The notes beneath the pieces were generated by a model. That model had not been told where the DNA came from, did not search any database, and saw nothing but the letters and a program-made list of their open reading frames with translations. A program made the translations under genes and the position numbers. DNA of 64,000 nt from Omphalotus guepiniiformis (lineage: Eukaryota; Basidiomycota; Agaricomycetes; Agaricales; Omphalotaceae), in assembly GCA_028554645.1 (NCBI GenBank), contig JAQOOI010000016.1:806001-870000 (forward strand). The letters run 5' to 3'. This document shows, piece by piece, positions 49,101 through 59,301 of the stretch. Every line of letters begins with the position of its first letter. Position 1 is the first letter of the stretch.

Positions 49101-50259
49101 GCATCTTTTAACCAGTCCCCAGCAGTGGTTCCAGCCATACCACCACTAGCACGTCTACCTGCGCGTTCGATCGCGTCGAGCACCTGTACTTTTATATGTG
49201 TGGTGGAAAGGTCGAGTTGAGAATTATCGTTCTCGGTTCCATCTGATAGAGCGGGTGAGTGGGGTGAGAAGGGTGAATGAGGGGTGGAAGGGATGGATGG
49301 AGGAGGTTGGAGAAATTTCGTGGTGGGAGATGCGGAGGGCGAAGTGGAAGGGTAACGTGAGGCTGGTAGTGAGGGAAAGGATGATTCTGTCGCGGATGTG
49401 GATGCAGAAGGTAGATGCTTTGATATACCAGACGAGTCAGCCTCAATTATAGTCGATAAATCGATCGGGAGGGTAAGCGGAGAAGTTGAAGGGGGTGGGG
49501 GAAGTATCGGAGGTTCTAAGCACTCGTTACATTAATACGATTCAATAATCAACGTGCAGATACATACGAGATCCAAGGTATTCCTCTGAGGTTGGCTCAA
49601 CCTCTCGACGCGAGTCTACGCTACGCGCTCGCGAATCGGAAGAAGGAACTATCATGAAAGAACTCAGAGCTAGACCGAATGCAAGAATAGACCGACGTAC
49701 ATGCAATTGTGTCATTCGAGTTCCTGCCCCCTGGTTCGGCAGGTAGCGGCTTTTCGAATGTTGTCAAAGACATCGACTTCCTAATCGGGGTCCCCGTGTA
49801 CTGCTCTTCCCCTCCATGGCCTATCGAAATGACAGGCAATTCCTCCGAATCTCTAGCTATTTGCTTATTAGACGCATTCGATAAACTCGACTTTCTCTCC
49901 CGCTGCATATTTATCGACCTCCTGACGCCAAAAGTCGCGAAAGAACTCTTTATGCCCGATCCATGAGACACATTGTGTGGTGAAGGACCACTAGGAGAGA
50001 CAGATGCAGAGATAGGTGTTGATTGTTTATTAGGCCCGAATGGCAGAAGAGAACGTAGAGAACGAAATGTTGGAATTCCAGTTCCGTTTCCGCTGGTGTT
50101 TGTACTACCATTCGAAGATACAGATGTTGAGCCAGGACTTGCTGTGCTCATCGTTACAGATGATGGTTTACGGTTTGAACTCGATGGAATACGCGACTGA
50201 GGTGCATGACCGACTGTCAAGTTCGCTTGAGGTGTACGAGGTGAATAGTGAGCAGCCAT
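46151..50259 (-). CDS. Large Ser/Pro-rich protein with a central-to-C-terminal coiled coil
   Basis: No named family recognised. Start ATG 50257-50259 (MAAHYSPRTPQANLTVGHAP). Three main exons: 50259 to about 49706, then about 49668 to 49572, then 49514 to 46151; joins TIASLSSFMIVPSSDSRARS and EEYLGSREPPILPPPPSTSP keep phase. About 1,330 residues. The first 700 are Ser/Thr/Gly/Pro-rich and mostly disordered, with a conserved-looking hydrophobic block HIKVQVLDAIERAGRRASGG followed by an acidic patch (DADVDLDASFVIDEDSIVMD). GPRTAKAFRAAGLLDFDNS is a possible short motif. A coiled coil follows: ERERDREELSNMKERHLTET, LREENTELRERLLEADGELN, EKTVKLEEQLADSKGLLGEN. The tail is acidic (ELELGRDEEADEENFLDS). 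The layout suggests a cytoskeletal or polarity scaffold, which is inference only. Confidence 0.78.
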
Positions 50260-50578
50260 AGCAAAGCCAATGTAAGAAGAGATTCAAGACAAGTCTTGAT
50301 GAAGATTAGTGGGCTGAGCTAGGCCATGATGGGTGTACCACTCATATCAGTGGATGTATGAAAGGAGCAAGCCTGGAGCAAGCCAAAGCTGGGAACTGAA
50401 AGAATTTTGTTTGTTCCCTTTTGCGGACAAACATGGCATGCCTGAACAGGGAAACCAAACTACTAAAATAGATATTAGAATTCAAGAACTCTAAACTACA
50501 AAAAGTGTACATGGCATGATACAGAAGAAAACAGAATGTAACGAAGATCCTTCAAATCAAGAGAAGAAAAGATATATT
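50260..50578. other. Intergenic, 319 bases
   Basis: Between the start of the large coiled-coil gene and the stop of the GTPBP-domain gene. Nothing recognisable. Confidence 0.5.
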
Positions 50579-51964
50579 TCATGTTGCGAATCCGCTAAAG
50601 TCCAGAAAAGCCTCCTCCAGAGACATCTTTCTTACCACTAGTGCCTCGACAATAAGACGAGCATCCTTCCCTCTCCCACAGCTGGCTATCGAGGCCGTAA
50701 GCATCCCATCCGTGCCTTCGCTAAGCGGAGTAACATGATCGTTCGAAGATGACTGAAAGGTGGTGTAAGGCGTCAGAGGCTTGGGGGATGCAAAGACATC
50801 GTCCACTTCGTCAATGTCAGTGATGTGCTGTGCCTTGTCCTCGCATTCGGCAGAGAGACTAATAGCAGGAATGGCATCTTCAGTAGCAAGAGCGACTGGC
50901 TCTGGCTTGTCCAGGGTGACATGCAAACTCCCTAATCCAGATACAAGACTCTCTGTATCATCCATCAAGCCAGCCGGCTCAACAGAAGCGTCTGGATTGG
51001 TCGTCGTCAGTGAATTAGTAGCGACTGCCACCAGAACCTTTTGCTTCTCTTCCCTCCTTCTATCCCTAGCCTGTCTTCGGCTGTGTGTCTTTCCAAACTG
51101 CTGCGGCTTCTGCTCGTCGCTGGCATTGGACAAAGCCTGATGCTTCAACTTTTTCGGTTTTGGACCTTTGTGATTACGTTTCGAGTCAGTCGAAAGATAA
51201 TGTGATTGCATGCGCGTTCGCATTGGGCGTGGTTTGAAAACAGAGGAAATTTCGAGATCAATGGAGAACTGAGGCCCATCATGGTCAGTCTCTACATCTG
51301 CACTGTCTCCAGGATCTGGCTCGGGGTCCATAGTAAAAATGGCCACGGAGGAGACAGAGGAATCTTGGAAGGTGGTGAGAGATTTGACCCCAACATAAGC
51401 TGAGAAATCTTCGTCACCATCCTTGTCGATGTCTGTGGTGGACACTTCAGTTTCCGTTTCAAACGCAGTAGTGGTACTTCCATCGTCTGATTCCCGACCT
51501 CTTCTCACCCTCCTATTCCTATGATCTTCCTGGGCAGCAGCAAGTTCTGCCATAGCACCCGGAACCTCAATTTCCTTCACGATGATAACACTCGCGCCGA
51601 TTTCTCCTGCCATCATCTCGAGTGTTTCCAAGCTACGCTCCAGATCGTTTCTAGTAAGACCAACAAGTGCACCAGAGTCCGCTACGCCAAGCTCATAGTA
51701 CGCCTGACCGCCACCTTCAAGGAGACGCCACTTCATCTGAGTTACAAGACGAGCGAATCGTGAGGAAGACGGGTTCAAGAGCTGGAGTTTGTACTCCACA
51801 TTTCCATCGTCGTTCTCTGGTACAAGACGTGGGATATTGGTGGTAGCCAGAGGAGAAGAACTGAGAACAGGTTTAGAGTAGGGCGAAGAAGAGGCCGGAG
51901 AGGACATGAGAGAGTCCCATGGACTGGGCACTCTTGGACTTTCGGATTCGTCTTCACCGAACAT
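50579..51964 (-). CDS. Free-standing GTPBP1/2-type N-terminal domain protein, no GTPase domain
   Basis: Single-exon frame of 461 residues from the ATG at 51962-51964. Residues 50-140 read VEYKLQLLNPSSSRFARLVT, QMKWRLLEGGGQAYYELGV, LVGLTRNDLERSLETLEMMA and EIGASVIIVKEIEV. This matches the region upstream of the G domain in GTPBP1/GTPBP2-type translational GTPases, which act in ribosome rescue and mRNA turnover (family knowledge). No G1 (GxxxxGKS) to G5 motif follows; instead there is an acidic, Ser/Thr-rich region, a basic stretch (KRNHKGPKPKKLKHQAL, SRRQARDRRREEKQK) and a C-terminal helix IVEALVVRKMSLEEAFLDFS. It may act as an adaptor or in place of the domain in a split system. Confidence is high for the gene and moderate for the homology. 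Confidence 0.82.
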   Translation of the reverse strand: MFGEDESESPRVPSPWDSLMSSPASSSPYSKPVLSSSPLATTNIPRLVPENDDGNVEYKLQLLNPSSSRFARLVTQMKWRLLEGGGQAYYELGVADSGALVGLTRNDLERSLETLEMMAGEIGASVIIVKEIEVPGAMAELAAAQEDHRNRRVRRGRESDDGSTTTAFETETEVSTTDIDKDGDEDFSAYVGVKSLTTFQDSSVSSVAIFTMDPEPDPGDSADVETDHDGPQFSIDLEISSVFKPRPMRTRMQSHYLSTDSKRNHKGPKPKKLKHQALSNASDEQKPQQFGKTHSRRQARDRRREEKQKVLVAVATNSLTTTNPDASVEPAGLMDDTESLVSGLGSLHVTLDKPEPVALATEDAIPAISLSAECEDKAQHITDIDEVDDVFASPKPLTPYTTFQSSSNDHVTPLSEGTDGMLTASIASCGRGKDARLIVEALVVRKMSLEEAFLDFSGFAT

Positions 51965-52269
51965 GATATGTAGATGTAAGTATTGAATGTGTAGTGATGG
52001 TTTTCAACAAGATATTCGAGTGATCATTGTTGTATTTCTGCGACGCCGACGAATTTGAATAGGTAGAAAGGAAGTTAGGCTGAAAGGTTCATAGAACTTG
52101 TATGTCAATGAATCTTTTCACGAATGGCGAGTCACCACGAGTCAATGTTTGTTTGGTTCAGATGGCGTAGGAGTACATTAGCACAGCCATCCGTTCTCTT
52201 TAGTACTTTTACCGTTTTACGCGCATATATCTTTGAACTTTCTAAGCGCATACATCCACCTTTCAAGCG
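51965..52269. other. Divergent intergenic region, 305 bases
   Basis: Between the GTPBP-domain gene start and the gag-like ORF start. Nothing recognisable. Confidence 0.45.
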
Positions 52270-52923
52270 ATGTCTAATCCTTTGACTCCTTCTCCTGCAA
52301 CAGTGTATCCTCCATACCCTTTCTATTATCCTCCTTGTCATTGTCAGCCTCCTCCTGAATTTCCTTATCCCACTCCCATTCCTCCTACTAGTGCCCCTTC
52401 ATCTTTTTCTTTTTCATGGAATCCTTTCCTCTCTCAATATCAATTCTCTCCTGTTGATACCTCTCTTCCCTCTTCCTCTCCGTTACCTTCTTCTACTAGA
52501 TGTTCTTCTCTGTCTACTCTTCCCGATATATCGCACATTCCTATTTTGAAGGGTCGCGACAATTGGACACACTGGTTTTGTTTCGTATCATCGATGCTCC
52601 TGTACCTTAACATCCATTCTCACGTCTGCGACGAACCCGCTCCTTCGACGCCTCGTACTTCCTGGAATACTCCCTCTCCGATGCCTACGACAGAACCTAC
52701 CGATGCTGTTTCCCAGAAAGCTTACCATCATTGGTGGGATGAGGACTTGCTTGCGTCGTTTATCTTGACCTCTCGTTTGTCTGCCGACATTGTCCCTTTT
52801 CTGCCGGAACCTGTTTCTTTGGAGACCGGTCTTCCTCGCACTGCTCGTCAGATTTTCACCGCCCTTCGTTTCCATTGTGGTATCGCCTTCTCTGGCCAGT
52901 TTGTCGCTGTTCGGTCTTCTTGA
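52270..52923 (+). CDS. Copia-type gag-like ORF (retroelement relic or captured gene)
   Basis: Uninterrupted frame of 217 residues. Residues 1-85 are Pro/Ser/Tyr-rich (PYPFYYPPCHCQPPPEF). The rest, IPILKGRDNWTHWFCFVSSM, LLYLNIHSHVCDEP, TPRTSWNTPSPMP, YHHWWDEDLLASFILTSRL and TARQIFTALRFHCG, follows the order of the gag-polypeptide N-domain of Ty1/copia retrotransposons common in agaricomycetes ('L.G.dNW..W...', 'H..W...D..a...i...l', 'a...w..L...f'). No zinc knuckle, protease, integrase or reverse transcriptase follows, and no long terminal repeats are visible. The T-rich codon choice differs from neighbours. It could be a relic kept by chance or a domesticated gag gene. Confidence 0.6.
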   Translation: MSNPLTPSPATVYPPYPFYYPPCHCQPPPEFPYPTPIPPTSAPSSFSFSWNPFLSQYQFSPVDTSLPSSSPLPSSTRCSSLSTLPDISHIPILKGRDNWTHWFCFVSSMLLYLNIHSHVCDEPAPSTPRTSWNTPSPMPTTEPTDAVSQKAYHHWWDEDLLASFILTSRLSADIVPFLPEPVSLETGLPRTARQIFTALRFHCGIAFSGQFVAVRSS

Positions 52924-54597
52924 GTTTAAAGGAATCGTAAAATTGATCAAAGGGCTTGTCGCTTACCCACCGGTTTCTGAGACTGCGTTGAAGGATGCGC
53001 TCATTCCCAGGGCTGGGTATTATTGACGCAAACGTAAGTCATTTTGCTCTCGTCTTCCCTGTTCCTGGGCTTCCCTGACCACTCGTCTGTACAGAAATAC
53101 CGTTCTGGGGATGAGCCTGGTACTATCCTGAATATTGATGAAGATGAACCTATGTCCCTATGTTCTCGTGAGCTTGTTCACCTTCCAAACTCCTCAGATT
53201 CCATTCTCGAATTGTCTTCGTTCCACATTTCCGTAAACATTCAAGAACTGCCATAATGTATTCCTCTTGACGATAAAATGCGGTAGGTCAACCTTTCTTG
53301 TGCAGTCTGCTTATCACGCAGTTCTTCAAAACTATAGTTCCGCTCGTATTGGCCACCATTTTATCCTTGCCTAATTTTCAGCGTGCATCAGGGGAGTCTG
53401 GAACATTCAACATGTACGTAGTCACAATGCGACGCAGCCTGTTGTGTGCTTACATTGAGAATCTTGCGCTTGTTTAGGTTCACGGAGACCGTTATGGGTG
53501 CGCCTCAAGAAGTTTTCATAGATGCATATGGAGGGCTATCGATCGCCATCCCCAGATTCTTTAAATGTCTCTGTGCGTTATTTCTCCCCTTCTCCCCTGT
53601 TCTGGTCTCTGACCGTACGGAATCTTTTGGGGATATGTGCAGTATAAAAATGTGTAAAGTTTACAACATTGCCGCTTAATCCTCCGGTGTTTTGGTTTTG
53701 CAAGCTGTCTTATCGTAGAAATTATCGGGGGCGTGCCGTATGTGTTCGAATTGTAGAATAGGAAAGCTTGCGATCTGAAGCGCCGCTCTGGCTGTCATCA
53801 CGGTTACCTTTAAATTAATTTTGTGAACTCTTCCGTTATTTAGTTCATGGCGGCGGTTTTTCACAGCGCTGTACTGATCAACAAACGCAACTTCGCAGAT
53901 CAAGGCCCTAGCAAGGTTTCCACCGACACATTCGGCATTTTTCCTTCTTCCCTAGGTGTCCTCCTTACTTTGTATTCACTGCGTATAGTAAGTACTAGTA
54001 CATTATCTACATTGTCGACATTTGAGGTGATGAACATTCGGTATGCTGTACTTATCTGTCAAAGTAATACTACTTGATTCTGACTGACTGAATCTTGTCA
54101 CTTCATAGGCTTTCACCCTGAATGTTCTCTCCCTTTTCAAGCAATGCTGGAAGGACATACCATGTCGACTCGGATGGCCGCTCGGACGGCATTAGGCGTT
54201 CGACAAGGCAAGATTCTGTGCATGTCCTCGCTGATAGGACAAACCAATGACTCCGACCAACCACTCCCCGATCTTTCACGGGAGGCGACATGCCCAGGGC
54301 TGAAAAGTTTAAAAACTGCGGGTCACATCTCATTTTTTTCCCCTACTTCCGAACCGAATTAGTTCTTGCGTGCTCCTTGACAACAATATGATTAGTGGAG
54401 CGGTGAAAACGGCATACTCATTCAAAAACAAGGCACCTACACTTGTTCCTGCTTGCTTTCATTCGTCGGAAGTTGCCCGGCGGTAGGTTTTCGGTATCGC
54501 GGTACTTTGGTGCAATATGTATGGCGTTCATGTATATATAAGTTGCCAAAATTTCCTGTTCATACTTTCATTCATACCTTAGCGTTCGTCGACACAA
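52924..54597. other. Gene-poor stretch, 1.67 kb, with unrecognised ORF fragments
   Basis: Short open segments at 52925-53026, 53094-53256 (ending with SSFHISVNIQELP) and 53479-53580 are each flanked by plausible acceptor/donor signals, but I could not join them into a protein or match them to a family. They may be degraded downstream parts of the gag-like locus. T-rich overall. A TATA-like element at 54533 belongs to the P450 gene. Confidence 0.5.
54533..54540 (+). promoter_or_regulatory. TATA-like box of the P450 gene
   Basis: TATATATA lies 58 bases before the ATG at 54598, in a typical core-promoter position. Sequence and position only. Confidence 0.5.
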
Positions 54598-56954
54598 ATG
54601 GTGTCTCTGCGTTTCTTCGAGAAGTCAGCTTTGCCACAAGCTAGCGGCAATATCACAGAGCTTCTCCTGGTCCTGCTTGGTGTTCTGTTAGCCTATGCTA
54701 TCTTGAAGCGCAGACACGCCCGTCTGCTCGCTAATCCACACAACTTGCCTACTCCGCCTGGTCCTAAACCTCTCCCAATCATTGGCAATCTACTGGTCGG
54801 ATTCAATTTGCTGGACTTGTAAAACTAGATTTGATACACCATTGTCTTCAGGATATCCCCAGGGAAAAAGAATCCGCCGTGTACTTCAAGATGGCACAAG
54901 AATACGGTATGTTTGACCTTAGCTGTGCTATCGAGACGCTGTTCTTACCGCCTGTGTTCCACAGGGAACCTTGTGTACATGAATGTCCTCGGCAGATCTA
55001 TTCTAGTCGTGAACTCGTTCCAAACGGCGTACGAACTTTTTGAGAAACGATCTTCCAATTACTCGGATCGTAATGAATTGCCTATGATAAATGACCTGTG
55101 AGTTGTTGCTTGGCTTGACTTCTATGTGCTTCTGGACACTGACTAGACAAAAATGTTTAGTATGGGTTGGGAATGGAGCTTTGGACATATGCCTTATGGT
55201 CAGTATTCTGCGCCACACTATTGATCGCCCGTGTACCAATCGTGATACAGGTCCCCGGTGGAAGGCACACCGTACCATGTTCCATAGACAGTTCCAGGCG
55301 TCGGAGGTCTCCTCGTTCTGGCCAGTACAACTGAAGGAAGCGCACAAGCTTCTACGAAGAATGCTGCATAGACCTGATGACTTGATAAATCACCTCCGGT
55401 TGTAGGTCTCTCCCTCAGTTAGCATGTCGTCAAGAACTGGAACGTTTCTCACAAGTTATTCACTGCAGTAACTCTGGCAGTACCATCATGAACGTTATTT
55501 ATGGTATTGAAATTGAAGATGAAGACGACCATTATATCACGGTAGCTGAGACGGCACTTGAAGGTATGGCGAAAGCCGCGCACCCTGGTGCTTTCTTTGT
55601 TGATATCTTCCCGATCTGTTCGTTGGATTTTATTTACTATCCGCTTGCTCTGCGTTTACGATTTTCTTCGTTTCAGTGAGATATGTTCCTGCGTGGATGC
55701 CAGGTGCTGGATTCCAAAAGAAAGCGGCGTACTGGCGCAAGTCTGTTATGGAGATGCGAGATGCTCCTTTTGAAGCGGTTTTGAAAGCTCTGGTTGGTTT
55801 TGTTTTGCGTTGAACATTCGCTTTTCACGCTGTCGTCCTGATCAAATGGCTCAGAAACAAGGCGGTGCCTCCCCGAGTTTCGTCTCTAATTTGCTGAGTG
55901 ATTTAGAACTAAAGAACGACGATAAAGGCGATCAGGCTCAGACCATCAGAGCCTGCGCAGGCCTTGCATATGCCGGTAAGCGTCTTTGTTCGTGCAATGA
56001 ATGGCAAATATCTGAATACAATTCTTTCCTTCTCTCGCAGCTGCCGCCGAAAGTGTAAGTGGTATTACTGAGTTACGATATTCGTCGGGTGGACTAATGC
56101 AGGAGTAGACCGTTTCCTCTCTGTCATCGTTTATGCTCGCCATGATTCTATACCCAGAGGTTCAGGAAAAGGCACGATGTGAACTGGATGCCGTGGTTGG
56201 TGTTGGAAGGCTCCCGGACTTTAACGATAGAGGCTCTTTGCCGTACATCGACGCAGTCGTGAAAGAAGTTTTACGGTATGGATACTTGTTTAGCGTGGAA
56301 CTCTGCTAATTCACTATGCCGCAGGTGGAATCCTGTGGCTCCTCTCGGTGTGTCGATTCCGACCGGATGCCTTAAAACCTAGATGCTAATGCGTTGAGTT
56401 ACCACTAGGTCTGCCACATATGGCTACTCGTGATGACGAATATCGAGGATATCATATCCCAGCAGGAACACTCGTTTTAGGGAATAGCTGGTATGCATTT
56501 TGACTCTACTCACCACTCTCCCTCTTATACGCATTCTACATACACAGGACTATCCTTCACAATGCAGAAGTCTTCCCAGAACCAATGAAGTTCAACCCTG
56601 ACCGCTTCCTCACGAAAAACCTCGCAGTGGTGGACCCCGTCTCCGTGGCGTTTGGTTACGGCAGACGGATTTGTCCTGGACGATTCATGGCTGAGGCACA
56701 GATGTGGATTTCGATCGCGTGTATTTTGAGTGCGTTTGAGATTGGACCTGGAGTTGATGAGGAGGGGTGTACTGTTAAGGTTGAGCCTGCTTTCGCTTCG
56801 GGTATGATATGGTGAGTTGTTTAACACAACATATGTAGAGATATGATGATGATCATGTTTCGTTCCTTTTAGCCATCCGTTGCCCTTTAAATCTACCCTG
56901 AAGGCAAGAAGCGAGATGGCTAAAGCTCTCATTGAACAGACTGCCGACCTCTGA
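54598..56954 (+). CDS. Cytochrome P450 monooxygenase
   Basis: Heme-thiolate monooxygenase, ER-anchored, resembling fungal O-methylsterigmatocystin oxidoreductase-like P450s. N-terminal anchor [18 protein letters not shown], then [20 protein letters not shown] with the Pro hinge (splice 54798/54853). [14 protein letters not shown] is the C-helix WxxxR region. The I-helix is spread over exons including a 14-base micro-exon (56041-56054): [36 protein letters not shown] has the ExxR motif, [11 protein letters not shown] the PERF-type motif, and [20 protein letters not shown] the FxxGxRxCxG heme loop with the Cys ligand. About a dozen exons, about 510 residues; all key motifs are intact, so it is probably functional. 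Substrate unknown. Confidence 0.9.
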
Positions 56955-57611
56955 GTTAGATGTCTACTTTTCGTGTCCATTTGCTTGTTATCACATTGCT
57001 TTCCCAAGTTAGAAGTCCAAGATGTAGCTCATAATAAGTACAGTATTACCGTGTACACTAGACATTGATTTAATCTCGTACCCGAATCATCATCGTTCTT
57101 AATTACTTCAATCCGCATGAATGAGACGTCGCGTCGAAAGAACGTCGAGGGTGGGTTGCGGTAGAACCCAACTGCTTTTCCAGTTCAGACTAGCGGGGAA
57201 CTATCTGGAGAGATTTCCATCCCAAGGCCGAGGACAGGCTAATCTGATTTGTGATCATAGTGCCAGTGCGCCGTCAAACAAACTTCCACTGGTGCTTCAC
57301 AGGAAGACTTGCACTATGCACTATGCACTAACCATTATACAAAAATATTATATTCCATTATTACATTCCATCATTTCCTTTCCGCACCCCGTTGAAGGGC
57401 AGCATAAGCTAGAGCTCTTGTTACGACTCGCATTTGGCCACAACACGGTACACAGCGCACGGGTCAATACCCCAGTAATGTTCAGCGGCGCTGAACTGGA
57501 GCTCCTCCTAGACCCACGACTGCGACGTGAATTACGTGGCCGCTATGAAACCAGAGTGAAGAAGATCGTGCAGGAAGTATCTGATAGCATGACGAGAAAA
57601 AGGGTCGGAGA
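56955..57611. other. Tail-to-tail intergenic, 657 bases
   Basis: 3' flanks of the P450 and TRIP4-type genes. A 'cactatgcactatgcacta' tandem repeat (8-base unit) sits at about 57310-57329. The ORF 57121-57750 overlaps antisense to the downstream gene and has no support. Confidence 0.5.
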
Positions 57612-58566
57612 TCATGATACAGAGGCACTCGGGGGACCAGTCTCTGATGATTCATTCTCCCTCTTCTTTCCTTTCCTGCGTTTCCTGTGCTGTTTATCGT
57701 TATTGGACGGAGTCTCTGTCGACACATACTTCACATCCTCTATCCTGTAATTCTTCCACGGACGTGCCGGATCAACCTGCTTCCTGACGAAAACAACTTC
57801 AGCAGGAGGTGGAGGAACCCTGAAAGGTTCTTCCGCTTCAGTCTCAGATTCGCCTCGAGATGCAGGCTGGGATGGAGCGGGAGAGTTGGTATATGATGAG
57901 AGTGTGACCTTTTTGGTCTTGGAGTTCAAGGATATGACTTTATGGGTTTGTGGCTGGGGGGCGACAGAGCGAGCATTTTGGATGTTCGAAGATGACTGCA
58001 GAACTCTGTCGCCTCCAGGGGCAAAAGATCCAGAGAGGGTAGGGAAAGCACCAGCTTCTTTCCTAGCTACTTCAAGAGCTCGTTCCCTCTCTGCAATTTC
58101 TTTGGCTATAGTGTTCGACAGTTGCGTCTCGATACGTTGAATGAGAGTGTCGAGGTGATGTCCAGTGAGTAAGGGAGTAGCGCAATGAGGACAGGCATAG
58201 CTTGGCAGATTCAAAGAGCACAAAACCAGGCCACACGTTCGACATATAGGCACATCAGTAGATAACGGGTGTTCTCGAGCTGTGTCCAGGATTGAGATCA
58301 CCATATCATAAGAAATGAAGCAAAGGTATCTAACCTTGACAATAACAGCCACCTTTAGGATCTTTCTTGGATATTGAAGACGACCGTAGATCCGATAAAA
58401 GAGTCTCTAGCCTTCGAACCTCTTTGCTCTTTGGAGGTTCAGGTTGTTTGGTGATACGCTTGGATTTAGAGTTTTCAGACTGGCGGTTAGAAGAGGAATA
58501 TGAGGGACTAATTCTGTCGGAAGGCACAGAGGAACCGTGATTCGACGTCCAAGCAGTCTTGCGCAT
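57612..58566 (-). CDS. TRIP4/ASC-1-type C2HC5 zinc-finger protein
   Basis: Relative of activating signal cointegrator 1, a zinc-ribbon protein that in other eukaryotes helps the ASC-1 helicase complex in ribosome quality control and DNA alkylation repair. Exons 58335-58566 and 57612-58279 join in phase to 299 residues. The zinc finger spans the splice: DPKGGCYCQAREHPL then STDVPICRTCGLVLCSLNL and YACPHCATPLL, with eight Cys/His ligands in the zf-C2HC5 arrangement. LDTLIQRIETQLSNTIAKEI and EIAERERALEVARKEAGAFP form a helix. The remainder is Ser/Pro/Lys-rich and disordered. It lacks the ASCH domain of animal TRIP4, as in many fungal forms. The ATG at 58564-58566 (MRKTAWTSNHGSSVPS) is preferred; an upstream in-frame extension exists but has a foreign composition. 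Confidence 0.85.
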
Positions 58567-59301
58567 GACACTACAAACAGGGCAATGTTTCCCGCATGGG
58601 AAACTTGCCGCTATTTGCTTGGAAATAATATTTGTTTGGATCTTCACATATGACTTGTACAAATAAAGTTTTGTTGCGTGTGAAATAAAGGGTTTTGAGC
58701 GATCAATTCTAGTCACCTTACTTGAGGTTTGCCGGCGGCAAACCATCATTTCTTTCCTGTGACATTTACTAAAAATGTCGGCCGGGAAACTAAATGGGCA
58801 ATCACCGGGCAATCACCGGGCAACTACCGGGCAACCATTGGGCAATCAACGGGCAACCCAGACTACCGTTGATTGCCCGTTGATTGCCCATTTAGTTTCC
58901 CGGCCGACATTCTTAATAAATGTCACGGGAAAAAACGGCAAAGTTGCCATGTATTTTGCACCCACTTTGTCACGTGGAAAACTCCCCAAATTGTTACTGA
59001 AAATTACCTCAAAAGGCCACACCTTTTACGTGCGAAAAACTTCTTAAATTTCTTTGAAAATGTACAAATCTAAATAAATAGTATTTCGAAGCAAATGGCA
59101 AGTAATTTCGCTTACGTGAAATATTGTCCTCCTTGTAGTGTGAGTGTAACTGTGTAGGCGTGGTTAGCGGTGGCTGTGTTATTTTTGCTTTCTCTACAGA
59201 GACTCCTTGAAGCGTCAAATTCAAAAGTTCATACTGATTTCTCAGTCTGCTCCTTCGTCTGCTCGATATTTTATGCCCACATCGTCAAGACAATCTCAAA
59301 T
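58567..59301. other. Divergent intergenic region, TRIP4-type / UTP22, containing a hairpin element
   Basis: 735 bases between start codons. Contains the inverted-repeat element at 58753-58932; the remainder shows nothing recognisable. Confidence 0.5.
58753..58932. repeat. MITE-like inverted repeat (two 65-base arms, 50-base loop)
   Basis: Left arm 58753-58817 and right arm 58868-58932 are reverse complements with about five mismatches in 65 bases, including a perfect core around cggccgggaaactaaatggg. The arms end inwards with short tandem units of the form cgggcaatcac, and more units (cgggcaac, tgggcaatcaa) fill the loop. On either side the DNA reads 'cctgtgacattta' and 'taaatgtcacggg', part of the arms. 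No ORF is inside. The layout fits a non-autonomous foldback/MITE element or a structured promoter insertion. Confidence 0.8.

Noticed and set aside
57121..57750. Plus-strand 209-residue ORF
   Set aside because: Antisense to the TRIP4-type gene at its end and otherwise intergenic; no domain.
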